From: Methanobacterium sp. UBA279
GTDB lineage: Archaea > Methanobacteriota > Methanobacteria > Methanobacteriales > Methanobacteriaceae
Direction: 5' to 3'
NCBI GenBank assembly: GCA_002502855.1
Contig: DAQK01000029.1
Location: 1-64,000 of the forward strand
DNA: 64,000 bases
The notes under the pieces were generated by a model. That model was not told where the DNA came from. It saw only the letters and a program-made list of their open reading frames with translations, and did not search any database. The translations under genes and the position numbers were made by a program. Below are positions 1-7,698 of this stretch, one piece after another. Position 1 is the first letter of the stretch; each line of letters begins with the position of its first letter.

Positions 1-194
1 TGTAGAAATCATTATCAAAAGTTGTTGATGAAATTTTAATGCTTTGAAATATTCGTGATTATAAGACAGTAAAGATGTTTTAGCACTCTAAATACATAAA
101 TAAGCTTTAATGGATATTGCTTCGACCAAAACACCTATAGATCATCTTAGTTGATACTAGCTTATGTACAAATTTATATGTTTTCTACAGAGCC

Positions 195-392
195 TTATTT
201 TACTATCTCCTGTACCCTACCTACTCGTCCATCTTCCAGCCTTACTTTAATTCCATGAGGATGATACGATAAGCGCGTTAGTATATCTTTAACTACTCCT
301 AAGGTTCGTTTTCCTGTGCGGCGCTGATCTTTCTTTAATATTATATAAACTCTTGAACCTTGTTTAATGTCCTTCTTGTGTTGCCCATTCAT
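195..392 (-). CDS. YwbE-family small protein (copy 1 of 4)
   Basis: A 65-residue basic protein. The core HPHGIKVRLEDGRVGRVQEI with an upstream KKDQRRTGKRTLGVVKDIL stretch matches my memory of the YwbE (DUF2196) family, whose function is unknown; the compact, glycine- and basic-rich layout would fit an RNA-binding beta-barrel, but that is inference. It reads away from the vapBC module that follows. Copies lie at 3198-3398 and 11316-11513 and a decayed one at 1839-2000, so four copies sit within 11.5 kb, each next to a toxin-antitoxin or ATPase gene. Full family length, intact start and stop. Confidence 0.8.
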   Translation of the reverse strand: MNGQHKKDIKQGSRVYIILKKDQRRTGKRTLGVVKDILTRLSYHPHGIKVRLEDGRVGRVQEIVK

Positions 393-570
393 TATTTAAA
401 ATCTCCAAAAACCTTTGTTTAGACTTTTTATCATTTATTTTTTATATTTGACTCCCCTTATAATACAATGCATCGAACAATCCATATTTACTTGAAATTT
501 AATAATGGATTCCATTTAAGCCTGTTATTATAGCATTAGAAATCTTCATTCATATGCCAAATAATCAGTA

Positions 571-614
571 ATATATAAATATGTATAAGCATATAGGATA
601 TGTAGAAACATATC
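571..614 (+). promoter_or_regulatory. Promoter and candidate operator of vapBC copy 1
   Basis: A TATA-like stretch (atatataaat, 571-580) is followed at 597-614 by a perfect inverted repeat, GATATGT-N4-ACATATC. The repeat lies where archaeal transcription would start, about 25 bases after the TATA box, and just before the ribosome site of vapB. A VapB dimer bound there would block initiation, the usual autoregulation of vapBC operons. The same arrangement is kept at 5976-6019 before copy 2 apart from one spacer base. Operator function is inferred. Confidence 0.6.
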
Positions 615-636
615 ATTATTTTGGGGAGTGGTTTAT

Positions 637-894
637 ATGAGTTCCGAAAAGGTTAGGACTACTTTAAACATTGAGAAAGATTTAATGAAAGCTATTAAAT
701 TAGCTGCAATTGAGGAAGAAAAAACTCAGACAGAAATTATTAACGAAGCGCTTAAAAAAGAATTTATTGACATTCAAAAACCTAAAAATAAAGCTAGAAA
801 GCCATTATCTGAGATAGCAGGACTTTTTAAAGCAAAAGAACCATTTGATAGTGTTAAATTAGTAAAAAAAATAGAAGATGGTGATGACCATTGA
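637..894 (+). CDS. VapB-type antitoxin, copy 1
   Basis: An 85-residue protein starting MSSEKVRTTLNIEKDLMKAI. The beta-strand RTTLNI followed by a helical, charged stretch is typical of ribbon-helix-helix antitoxins, which bind their operator and neutralise the partner toxin through a flexible C-terminus. I chose ATG 637 because GGGGAG lies 8 bases upstream; GTG 628 overlaps that site. The stop overlaps the TTG start of the PIN toxin by 4 bases, so the two are translationally coupled. The N-terminal ~60 residues are almost identical to copy 2 at 6043, but copy 2 lacks the last residues because of a frameshift. Confidence 0.8.
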   Translation: MSSEKVRTTLNIEKDLMKAIKLAAIEEEKTQTEIINEALKKEFIDIQKPKNKARKPLSEIAGLFKAKEPFDSVKLVKKIEDGDDH

Positions 895-1277
895 TATTTC
901 TAGACAGTAGCTTCATAATAGGCTTATTTGTAGAAAATGACCAGTGGCACGACGCCGCCTTAAAGTTATCCAGATATGTTGACACCAAAGACGAATTAGT
1001 CATTTCAAATCTAGTTCTAAGTGAAACAATAACCGGAATAAACAAAAAAATAGGCGTTGAAGCCTGTAAAATCGTTTTTAACTATATTATGGATAACTTT
1101 AACATAATAACTGAAACAAAAAAATTATATCCTAAAGCAATGCAAACCCTAGTTAAATACCACAACCTGTCCTTTGCAGACAGTGTTTCCATAGAAATAA
1201 TGAAATTAATGAATATCCATGAAATAGCTTCCTTCGATGAAGATTTTGACAATAAAGGGATATTAAGGTTACATTAA
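891..1277 (+). CDS. VapC-type PIN-domain toxin, copy 1
   Basis: 128 residues. PIN-domain acidic residues are visible: D5 in MIFLDSS, E45 in LSET, D97 in FADS, and D116/D118 in SFDEDFD. VapC toxins are magnesium-dependent endoribonucleases that cut tRNA or rRNA. The start is TTG: an in-frame stop lies at 885-887, no other start is available, and GGTGATG just upstream serves as ribosome site. It overlaps the antitoxin by 4 bases. Copy 2 (6296-6685) is nearly identical and a truncated third copy lies at 13114-13414. Confidence 0.85.
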   Translation: MIFLDSSFIIGLFVENDQWHDAALKLSRYVDTKDELVISNLVLSETITGINKKIGVEACKIVFNYIMDNFNIITETKKLYPKAMQTLVKYHNLSFADSVSIEIMKLMNIHEIASFDEDFDNKGILRLH

Positions 1278-1323
1278 CAAATTTCTATTTGTGTAAGAAT
1301 TTTTCTATGAGGAGTGTGAAAAT

Positions 1324-1689
1324 CTGGATTCTAAAGAGGACTCATTAAAATTAATTGCCGAATATTTCAATCAATACTTCGCTAATTGGAAGATTGTTTT
1401 TCCTGAAGAGAACTTACAAAAAAGAAAAAATGGATTCATTACGTATGCTGGCTGGTTAATACAGTATTGTTTTGGGGAAAACGAAAAAGGTGAATACTTG
1501 GATTTCTACGCAGCCCATAGAATGACCAATGATAGACATGCACGAATTTACTCAGATGGTAAGGCTGAAAATCTTCCTGCACTTTGGCCATGTTACGTAA
1601 TTTCTCCTAATGATACTGAAAATGAAAAACAACAAAAGAAGGAAGAGTTTGAAAAGCACAATGAAGAAGTTGTAAAAAATGATGGCTGA
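1324..1689 (+). CDS. Unrecognised protein with probable CTG start
   Basis: The open frame runs from the stop at 1294-1296 to the stop at 1687-1689 with no ATG, GTG or TTG before 1498. A good ribosome site, GAGGAGTG (1309-1316), lies 7 bases before CTG 1324, giving a 121-residue product beginning LDSKEDSLKLIAEYFNQYF. The body has an aromatic-rich centre (GWLIQYCF, DFYAAHRMTNDRHARIY) and a charged tail. I do not recognise the family. Starting at TTG 1498 would discard the first half, which reads like good protein. It follows vapC by 46 bases. Confidence 0.55.
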   Translation: MDSKEDSLKLIAEYFNQYFANWKIVFPEENLQKRKNGFITYAGWLIQYCFGENEKGEYLDFYAAHRMTNDRHARIYSDGKAENLPALWPCYVISPNDTENEKQQKKEEFEKHNEEVVKNDG

Positions 1690-1838
1690 AAAAGGATTTG
1701 ACAAATTCAGTTAAATATGTGCCTACAAGCAGGATTTATTGAATAAAATTTTAATCTTACCTACCTATAATATTTCCTCAATAAAAAAAAACATTTTTCA
1801 AGATATGTTCAAGTTTTTTACAATCAAATTATTTTATT

Positions 1839-2000
1839 TTATTATCTCTTGTACTCTACTACTCGTCCATCTTCCAGTCTTACTTTAATTCCATGAGGAT
1901 GATATGACGAGCGTGTTAGTACATCTTTAACTATTCCTAAAGTTCGTTTTTCTGTGCGCTGATCTTTCTTTATATTTATATAAAATTTGAGCCTTCAATA
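1839..2000 (-). pseudogene. Decayed YwbE-family copy (copy 2 of 4)
   Basis: The minus strand reads KKDQRTEKRTLGIVKDVLTR followed by SSYHPHGIKVRLEDGRV, clearly the YwbE-like protein at 11316-11513. It then loses frame: one G is missing in the GRVGRVQ codons, giving VVEYKR and a stop. The N-terminal part is also scrambled, with no start codon in frame. It is closest to copy 4, so it is probably a recombination remnant. Confidence 0.75.
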
Positions 2001-2266
2001 GCGATAATTATGAACAATAACGAAAAATAAATTTCAAACTAAGTAAAATATAGAACTAATTAAGTAGGAGCGGAATTAGATTAAGTTTCAATTCATGAAA
2101 CTTTGATATAGAAAAAATAGAGGACTTTAGAAAAATTCAGAAAGGATAAGCTTTTAAGTGTCTTGAATATTAGGAAACCTAAAATAAATTAAGTTCATAT
2201 TTGACACAATATCAGTTTGGTTAAAAAATACTAAACTGTATATATTATGATTTACTAATAATCATT

Positions 2267-2531
2267 ATGGCTAGTGTCGATGCAGTCGAACTCAGCAAAT
2301 ATGGAAAGAGGGTGTATATCAATATCGCGTCGTGGTTGGGCGATAGTTATAATGCCTGATGAAATAAGGATAGATAATTATCATAAAGAGCCGCACATTC
2401 ACTTTAAACTAAAAGGCATGCACATACCAATAAAATATAAAGACTTGGAAGATGTAGCGTTAGTAGTAGAACTTCATCTTGACAGAAATAGGGGTATTGA
2501 TAAAAAAACACTGGTAGAGGAATTATTATGA
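2267..2531 (+). CDS. TumE-like toxin, probably frameshifted near its N-terminus
   Basis: The C-terminal two-thirds (MPDEIRIDNYHKEPHIHFKL and onward) resembles the TumE/DUF6516 toxin family as found in archaea beside winged-helix antitoxins. The uninterrupted frame starts only at GTG 2274 and gives an odd N-terminus. A different frame starting at ATG 2267 reads MASVDAVELSKYGKRVYINI and would join the main frame near 2325 with one indel. A TATA-like tatatatt about 25 bases upstream suits a leaderless start at 2267. So either the gene is frameshifted, and perhaps inactive, or it uses GTG 2274. Its stop overlaps the next start (ATGA), as in coupled toxin-antitoxin pairs. Confidence 0.55.
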
Positions 2532-2956
2532 TTAAAATAAAGTTAATAAGGAAAATAAGTGGGAAAAAACTAATTCAAGAATTTGAAGAAAAATATGGCT
2601 CCATAGACAACCTTAAAAAAATATTTAAAGAAGGCAAAGGAGATATGAAAATGGAACTAGACCTAGAAGACTGGGAGTATTTCCAAAAACACCCTGAAGA
2701 AGAAATGGAACAAAGAGTATTGTTATATAATGACCCATCATTTTCCATGACCGACCTAAAAATACTTGATTTTATTAAAAACGAAAAACCAGAATCAATC
2801 AGTGAACTTGCAAAATTAATGAACAAAGACGTTGGAAACATCGCTAAAAAAATAAATAACCTCAAAGAAAAAGGATTTATTGAACTAGAAGAAAAAAAGT
2901 TGAACAACACCAAAACTCCAACATTCAACTACGACAAAATAGAAATAGAAATTTAA
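2528..2956 (+). CDS. Winged-helix DNA-binding protein, TumA-like antitoxin partner
   Basis: 142 residues. Residues ~72-125 (MTDLKILDFI, SISELAKLMNKDVGNIAKKI, NNLKEKGFIELEEK) form a MarR/winged-helix fold like that of the HVO_A0114-type putative DNA-binding proteins that accompany TumE-family toxins in archaea. The N-terminal half is acidic and helical and is the likely toxin-contacting part. It overlaps the TumE-like gene by 4 bases. As antitoxin it would be expected to repress the pair's own promoter. Function is inferred from fold and neighbour. Confidence 0.65.
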   Translation: MIKIKLIRKISGKKLIQEFEEKYGSIDNLKKIFKEGKGDMKMELDLEDWEYFQKHPEEEMEQRVLLYNDPSFSMTDLKILDFIKNEKPESISELAKLMNKDVGNIAKKINNLKEKGFIELEEKKLNNTKTPTFNYDKIEIEI

Positions 2957-3197
2957 AACACTCTCTTTCTACTCTTTCATTCCATAAACAAATCAAACTT
3001 CGCAAATTAAACGCTTGAAAAATATACACAAACTTATAACACTTCTGAAAACCTATTTGGAGAAATGTGGCCGCATAACTTCGCAATATCTTATTCAATA
3101 TTACCCATAATTAAGACAATATTTAGCATTAACAGGGTTATCATCTCCGCATTATAATAAATTAATTCAATATACACATATAAACTTACAAAAAAAA

Positions 3198-3398
3198 TCA
3201 TTTATTTATTATCTCTTGTACTCTACCTACTCGTCCATCTTCCAGTCTTACTTTAATTCCATGAGGATGATATGACGAGCGTGTAAGTATATCTTTAACT
3301 ACTCCTAAGGTTCGTTTTCCTGTGCGGCGCTGATCTTTCTTTAATATTATATAAACTCTTGAACCTTGTTTAATATCGTCCCGGTACTGCCCGTTCAT
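3198..3398 (-). CDS. YwbE-family small protein (copy 3 of 4)
   Basis: 66 residues, beginning MNGQYRDDIKQGSRVYIILK and ending VQEIINK. It is nearly identical to the copy at 195-392 over the whole length. AATCCTCC on the plus strand just past the start gives GGAGG as ribosome site. It follows the TumE/TumA-like pair in the opposite orientation, with about 240 gene-free AT-rich bases between. Role unknown. Confidence 0.8.
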   Translation of the reverse strand: MNGQYRDDIKQGSRVYIILKKDQRRTGKRTLGVVKDILTRSSYHPHGIKVRLEDGRVGRVQEIINK

Positions 3399-3466
3399 AA
3401 TGAAAATCCTCCAATACGTTTTGGAAATTTAAAAAAATGTATCCAAATAAGAAAGAAGTGAATGAA

Positions 3467-3838
3467 CTAAGCAGTTGCCAGTCTGGCATCCATAAAAGGA
3501 ATGTTGATATCGTTGGTCGTAGTTGCATTGGTAGCTTTGATTTCTTCATGATCTTTTACAGGTAAAGTGAATATGGAGTTGATAAATATCTGATAATCAT
3601 TTACTTTAACGGTTAAATCAATATTAGTGATATTTTCTAAACTTTCTGGTGTTGTGTCCAATACATGGGGAGCATTTAATATTTCTAATGCTATAAATTC
3701 ACCCTTTTCATTCAAATCCATGATAATATCATCAGTTAGAGGTACGCTTGTTTCATGCTCATATTTATCTACTTTAATCATTAAAGCATCAACCGTAATA
3801 TCATATTTATAATTTATGGGGATTGTTTCGGTAATCAT
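3467..3838 (-). CDS. DUF2283-like protein with C-terminal extension
   Basis: 123 residues. The first ~60 residues, with a VDALMIKV strand, an acidic middle and a hydrophobic EFIALEILNA strand, follow the DUF2283 pattern (a short beta-rich domain with consensus YD..ADVLYI...G.IVGIEIL). A further ~60 residues of unknown type follow. GGAGG lies 8 bases before ATG 3838. Small DUF2283 proteins often sit beside toxin-like genes and are suspected antitoxins; another is at 4458-4691. This longer version stands alone, so its role is open. Confidence 0.6.
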   Translation of the reverse strand: MITETIPINYKYDITVDALMIKVDKYEHETSVPLTDDIIMDLNEKGEFIALEILNAPHVLDTTPESLENITNIDLTVKVNDYQIFINSIFTLPVKDHEEIKATNATTTNDINIPFMDARLATA

Positions 3839-4167
3839 AAATATTTTCCTCCTTTACTTAGTTTTGTTGGGAACGTTGTTACTAATCTAATTTCATCAAG
3901 GTTCCTAATAAAAATAACAACAACGATATAATATCTATAGTTTGAAGATGGTTATGAACTATTTCTGGGTATTCTCTAAAAAGTGCTCTGAATCAGTTAT
4001 AACCACGAAATCTTTGTTTTTTATTCTTTTAAGAATTTTAATTAGTCATTTGAAGAATATTTCTAATTTATATCACCCCTCACCTCAGTAACAATATTAC
4101 TTATATTTAATTATTTATATTACTTTTATTATATTTAGTATTAATAATAAAAACGGATACAATACTT

Positions 4168-4470
4168 ATGGAACATGCTCTTTCAAAAAATGGTATATCA
4201 ATACGTTTGACCAACGAAAGATGGATCCATATTATAATAGGTCATCCCGAGCTCATAGGATATCATATCGAAGTTTTAGAAACTATAAAAGACCCTGAAG
4301 CAATATATGCCGGTAAATCTGGAGAATATATTGCAATAAAAAATATAAAGAATAAAAAATACATGGTAGTTATATATAAAGAGTTAAATAATGATGGTTT
4401 CGTGATTACTGCATTTAAAACAAACAATATAAAAAAATTCAAAAAAAGGCGAGTGATATGGGGGAATTAA
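4168..4470 (+). CDS. Small nuclease-like (DUF4258/BECR-type) toxin candidate
   Basis: 100 residues. The motif LTNERWIHIIIGHPELIG, then a strand-rich middle (GEYIAIKN, KKYMVVIYKE) and VITAFKTNNI, resembles small BECR-fold proteins related to RelE/Barnase toxins that pair with DUF2283 proteins. W18, H20, H25 and the C-terminal T/K cluster are candidate active-site residues. The gene overlaps the DUF2283 gene by 13 bases, a toxin-antitoxin-like layout. Start ATG 4168 has no clear ribosome site, so a leaderless transcript is likely. No test of toxicity can be made from sequence. Confidence 0.5.
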   Translation: MEHALSKNGISIRLTNERWIHIIIGHPELIGYHIEVLETIKDPEAIYAGKSGEYIAIKNIKNKKYMVVIYKELNNDGFVITAFKTNNIKKFKKRRVIWGN

Positions 4471-4691
4471 AGGTAAAAAAGATACTAAACATCGTCCCTG
4501 AATTACTGGAATTACCATCTTCAAGGATATGGACAAATTACGATAGGGAAGCAGATGTACTATATATTAATTTCAAAGAATCCCACAAAGCAGATGACTC
4601 CGAGATCACAGAAGACGACGTTATCATCCGGTATAAAAAAGGGAATATAATAGGTCTAACAATCACAAACGCAAGTAAAAGAGGCATCTAA
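4458..4691 (+). CDS. DUF2283 protein, candidate antitoxin
   Basis: 77 residues. The core WTNYDREADVLYINF is the DUF2283 signature, followed by an acidic DDSEITEDDVIIRY segment and IIGLTITNA, the usual second hydrophobic strand. Length is normal for the family, which has no established biochemical role. Start ATG 4458 lies inside the end of the upstream toxin-like gene, with GGCGAG close before it, so translation is coupled. Together the two look like a small toxin-antitoxin pair; this is inference from layout and family habit. Confidence 0.7.
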   Translation: MGELKVKKILNIVPELLELPSSRIWTNYDREADVLYINFKESHKADDSEITEDDVIIRYKKGNIIGLTITNASKRGI

Positions 4692-4724
4692 TAGAAATCT
4701 AAAATATTAAGTAAAAGCCATAAA

Positions 4725-5718
4725 TTAATTAACGCTCATCTCCCGAATTGTGTGCAAAAATTTATGTAGTTGATTGCGCATATTATTATGTATGAAGGGT
4801 CGAAACTTAGCTTGTGAGTTGTGTGTTCCGGAAGATGAGAGGGCTTTAGATGTTTTCAGATGTATTAGATGGTCTGACGGTGTTTATTGTCCTGTGTGCA
4901 AGTCATTTGAAGTGTATAACCGCGGGTATTTGAATAAAACTCGAATTAAGCGTTATTCTTGTAAGACTTGTGGAAAGAATTTCACAGATTTGACCGGGAC
5001 CATTTTCGCAAATAAAAAGCTGCCACTGGGTGAAATGTTCTATATAATTCTGAACTTAGATAAAAAAAGCATTAAACGTTTAGCAGAGGAATTGGGACAT
5101 AAATGGGATAGTGTTTATCGGATAGCCCAGGAATTCAGGGAATGTCTGGTTGACGAGTCCAGTGATCCGGTGTTGTCCGGAGAAATTGAATTCGATGAAA
5201 TGTACCAATCAGCAGGTGCCAAAGGTTTAAAAAAAACATCCGAGGATTAGAGGACTGAAATTACGCGGAAGAGGTACTTATGACAAGGATAAACCTCCAA
5301 TAATCTCCATGATAGAAAGAGGAACAAGGAACACCATCCTGGTCGTTGAAAAGAACCTTTCCAAAGATTTAATACGTAAAAAGATACAAACACATTGTGA
5401 AGGATCCGTAAAAGTTTTTACTGATGACTACACAATTTACATGGGATTAGAGGAACATCCGCAGGTCAAAGAACATCAGACAATTAATCATTCCGAAAAA
5501 ATGTATGCTGATGGTGAAAATCACGTTAATAACTGTGAAAACCGACATTCTTTACTAAGACCACACTTGAACATCTTCAGAGGCGTTTCCAAGAACAATC
5601 TTAACACATATGTAAAATTTTTCCAATTCACCTTCAACAAAGGAATAAACTGGTTTCAAAAAGCACTTAAACTCATCCTACAATCATGTACACATACAGG
5701 GAGATGAGCGTTAATTAA
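4725..5718 (+). mobile_element. IS1595-family-like insertion sequence with 8-bp target duplication
   Basis: The element proper runs 4733-5710 (978 bp). Its ends carry a 12-bp inverted repeat, cgctcatctccc at 4733-4744 and gggagatgagcg at 5699-5710. Directly outside both ends is the same 8-mer, TTAATTAA (4725-4732 and 5711-5718), fitting the 8-bp target duplication of IS1595 elements. Because that 8-mer is itself a palindrome, it could also be read as extra inverted repeat. The single transposase gene inside is interrupted by a frameshift at a run of eight A. Confidence 0.85.
4792..5707 (+). pseudogene. IS1595-type DDE transposase, frameshifted
   Basis: The N-terminal part carries a C-x2-C...C-x2-C zinc ribbon (YCPVC ... 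YSCKTCGKNF) and a helix-turn-helix (SIKRLAEELGHKWDSVYRIA), then the first catalytic region EIEFDEMYQSAG. Frame one ends with KKTSED and a stop at 5248-5250. Frame two continues KHPRIRGLKLRGRGTYDKDK, VFTDDYTIYMG and NCENRHSLLRPHL, the rest of an ISXO2-like DDE domain. Seven A instead of eight at 5229-5236 would restore one protein. The gene is therefore broken or expressed by slippage on the A run. Start ATG 4792 is more likely than TTG 4774. Confidence 0.8.
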
Positions 5719-5975
5719 AATAAATAATTTGACGCATATTAAAAAAATCTCTGTTATCTTAGGTTCTGCATCATCAGATTTTTAATTCTTCGACTTTTCT
5801 TCAAATTCTTCAATCGTTCCCTACCAAATATATAATTTCCTTGACTGCTGAGTGTGGCATTATAATTTCATGATTACATCTCGCATTAACGTAATTACTC
5901 CAGGTTTACCAGTTCGTCAACAGTTTTTTTCATTTTGTAGTCATTTCCTGTTTAAAAACTTCCCAAAATAAGAGA
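5719..5975. other. Gene-free AT-rich stretch
   Basis: Between the insertion sequence and the vapBC promoter I find no open frame with a credible start, ribosome site or family resemblance. Short minus-strand fragments read like degraded coding sequence (IEEFEEKSKN, MKKTVDELVNLE) but are broken by stops in every frame, so I make no gene call. Confidence 0.5.
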
Positions 5976-6019
5976 ATATATAAATATGTATAAGCATATA
6001 AGATATGTATAAACATATC
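5976..6019 (+). promoter_or_regulatory. Promoter and candidate operator of vapBC copy 2
   Basis: Same arrangement as at 571-614: TATA-like atatataaat at 5976-5985 and the inverted repeat GATATGT-N4-ACATATC at 6002-6019. Apart from one spacer base the operator is unchanged relative to copy 1, although the antitoxin behind it is altered. This suggests that both modules answer to the same repressor and may cross-regulate. Confidence 0.6.
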
Positions 6020-6042
6020 ATTATTTTTTGGGAGTGACTTAT

Positions 6043-6279
6043 ATGGGTTCCGAAAAGGTTAGAACTACTTTAAACATTGAGAAAGATTTAATGAAAGCTA
6101 TTAAATTAGCTGCAATTGAGGAAGAAAAAACTCAGACAGAAATTATTAACGAAGCGCTTAAAAAAGAATTTATTGACACTCAAAAACCTAAAAATAAAGC
6201 TAGAAAGCCATTATCTCTGGTAGCCGGACTTTTTAAAGCAAAAGAACCATTTGATAGTGTTAAATTAGTAAAAAAATAG
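6043..6279 (+). CDS. VapB-type antitoxin, copy 2, C-terminus cut by a frameshift
   Basis: 78 residues starting MGSEKVRTTLNIEKDLMKAI; nearly identical to the antitoxin at 637-894 up to ...SVKLVKK. Copy 1 has eight A in the following run; copy 2 has seven, so the frame hits TAG at 6277-6279 and the KIEDGDDH tail is lost, as is the stop/start overlap with the toxin. The DNA-binding N-terminus is intact. The C-terminal tail of VapB proteins commonly enters the toxin active site, so neutralising ability may be changed. Start ATG 6043 is preceded by GGGAG at 6030-6034. Confidence 0.7.
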   Translation: MGSEKVRTTLNIEKDLMKAIKLAAIEEEKTQTEIINEALKKEFIDTQKPKNKARKPLSLVAGLFKAKEPFDSVKLVKK

Positions 6280-6295
6280 AAGATGGTGATGACCA

Positions 6296-6685
6296 TTGAT
6301 ATTTTTAGACAGTAGCTTTATAATAGGCTTATTTGTAGAAAATGACCAGTGGCATGACGATGCTTTAAAGTTATCCAGATATATTGACACCAAAGACGAA
6401 TTAGTCATTTCAAATCTAATTTTAAGCGAAACAATAACCGGAATAAACAAAAAAATAGGCGTTGAAGCCTGTAAAATCGTTTTTAACTATATTACGCGCA
6501 ACTTTACCATAATAACTGAAACAAAAAAATTATATCCCAAAGCAATGCAAACCCTAGTTAAATACCACAACCTGTCTTTTGCAGATAGTGTTTCAGTAGA
6601 AATAATGAAATTAATGAATATCAATGAAATAACTTCCTTCGATGATGATTTTGATGGTAAAAAAGGGATATTAAGGTTGCATTAA
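6296..6685 (+). CDS. VapC-type PIN-domain toxin, copy 2
   Basis: 129 residues, same acidic PIN residues as copy 1 (LDSS, LSET, FADS, SFDDDFD). It differs at about a dozen positions, including an added residue near the C-terminus. The start is TTG 6296 with GGTGATG upstream. Because the antitoxin frame now ends 16 bases earlier, coupling is weaker than in copy 1. The toxin itself is intact, so something must still neutralise it, possibly the VapB of copy 1. Confidence 0.8.
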   Translation: MIFLDSSFIIGLFVENDQWHDDALKLSRYIDTKDELVISNLILSETITGINKKIGVEACKIVFNYITRNFTIITETKKLYPKAMQTLVKYHNLSFADSVSVEIMKLMNINEITSFDDDFDGKKGILRLH

Positions 6686-6799
6686 CAAATTTCTATTATT
6701 TAAGAATTTTTCTATTAAAACCCGCGAATTGATCTTTCCTTTTAGGAGTAGGGCATATTCCATTATCTCAATAACAATTAATCCCTGGATTTTCCTGTT

Positions 6800-7141
6800 T
6801 TATATGGAAGTATCCTTTTCTCGTTTATCCGAGTCAGTTATGGGTATGTTTATTGGGCCTATCTGTTTCTCATATAGTTCAATCTGTTTCGTTAACCATA
6901 CCGCTACCTGTTTTGCTGCCAGTGGAGATAAACTTATTTGGGCCTTGACTTCTCGCATTACCTTGAGTTTTACAGGATCAAATGGTTCGTCTTGTTGTAC
7001 TGGTTCTTCGGAAAAGAAAAAAATTTTAAAATCAACGGCGCTAACTCCCCCAAATGCACCGGTAGCATAAATTTTTGGGGTTTCTGATGGAATCATGACT
7101 GGCAATTCCACTGGTTTTGAATTTAATTTTTTTTCATTCAT
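6800..7141 (-). CDS. DUF3467-like protein
   Basis: 113 residues. The pattern YATGAFGGVSAVDFKIFFF...VMREVKAQISLSPLAAKQVAVWLTKQIELYEKQIG fits DUF3467, a small family of unknown function with a beta-sandwich start and a terminal helix. It overlaps the stop of the upstream winged-helix gene by 3 bases and is surely co-expressed. The last ~20 residues (ITDSDKREKDTSI) look disordered. The role is unknown; a link to regulation is suggested only by its partner. Confidence 0.65.
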   Translation of the reverse strand: MNEKKLNSKPVELPVMIPSETPKIYATGAFGGVSAVDFKIFFFSEEPVQQDEPFDPVKLKVMREVKAQISLSPLAAKQVAVWLTKQIELYEKQIGPINIPITDSDKREKDTSI

Positions 7142-7539
7142 TTTGCTTCAGCCCCCATATTGGAATATCGAATAGTATTTGGTGCCTTTAAATCTTCAGG
7201 GTGGGTGGTGTAAACTTCAAAAAAAGGTTTTTGAGCTACTGGTTTTTCTTCCCCTAATTCTTTCGATTTCCTGAGATATTCCGCACTTTCAAGAATTGCC
7301 AGTGTTACTGCTCTTTTGTCATCTTCTTTAAGTTTAAATTGTTTTGGCTTTACACCTATATGTTCCAGGATGCCTGTCTTTAACAACTCATTTATGTGAT
7401 GGTATGCTGTTTTTGGAGATGTATCTGCCATCCTTGCAATCTCTTCAATGGTCAAAAACTCCCCCCAGTTTTCAACAAGCTCTTCCAAAATGCCTATCCT
7501 TTTTGTATCACCAAAAATTTCCTTTAACAGCGTTGCCAT
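7138..7539 (-). CDS. Winged-helix transcription regulator
   Basis: 133 residues from ATG 7539, chosen because AGGGGAT lies 6 bases before it; the frame extends 9 residues further but without a ribosome site. Residues ~10-60 (RIGILEELVENW, LTIEEIARMADTSPKTAYHH, INELLKTGILEHI) are a clear winged helix-turn-helix. The C-terminal 50 residues are unrecognised. It is the first gene of a two-gene operon with the DUF3467-like gene. The intergenic region to the divergent gene at 7699 is short, so it may regulate both. Confidence 0.7.
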   Translation of the reverse strand: MATLLKEIFGDTKRIGILEELVENWGEFLTIEEIARMADTSPKTAYHHINELLKTGILEHIGVKPKQFKLKEDDKRAVTLAILESAEYLRKSKELGEEKPVAQKPFFEVYTTHPEDLKAPNTIRYSNMGAEAK

Positions 7540-7698
7540 TCTATCCCCTTTTACCTTTTTTACCATTTATCATGTAATTTATATAATCTATAATATTAAT
7601 AATGTAAATATCCCCCCTAATATAATTTACTTAATTTCTTAAAAGGTAAAAAATTACCAATTGAATGCTTATATATTATTACTAATATAAGTAAAAGC

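Noticed and set aside
5221..5308. Programmed -1 frameshift in the transposase
   Set aside because: The second part lies in the +1 frame relative to the first, so a classic -1 slip would not join them; a one-base indel or transcription slippage fits.
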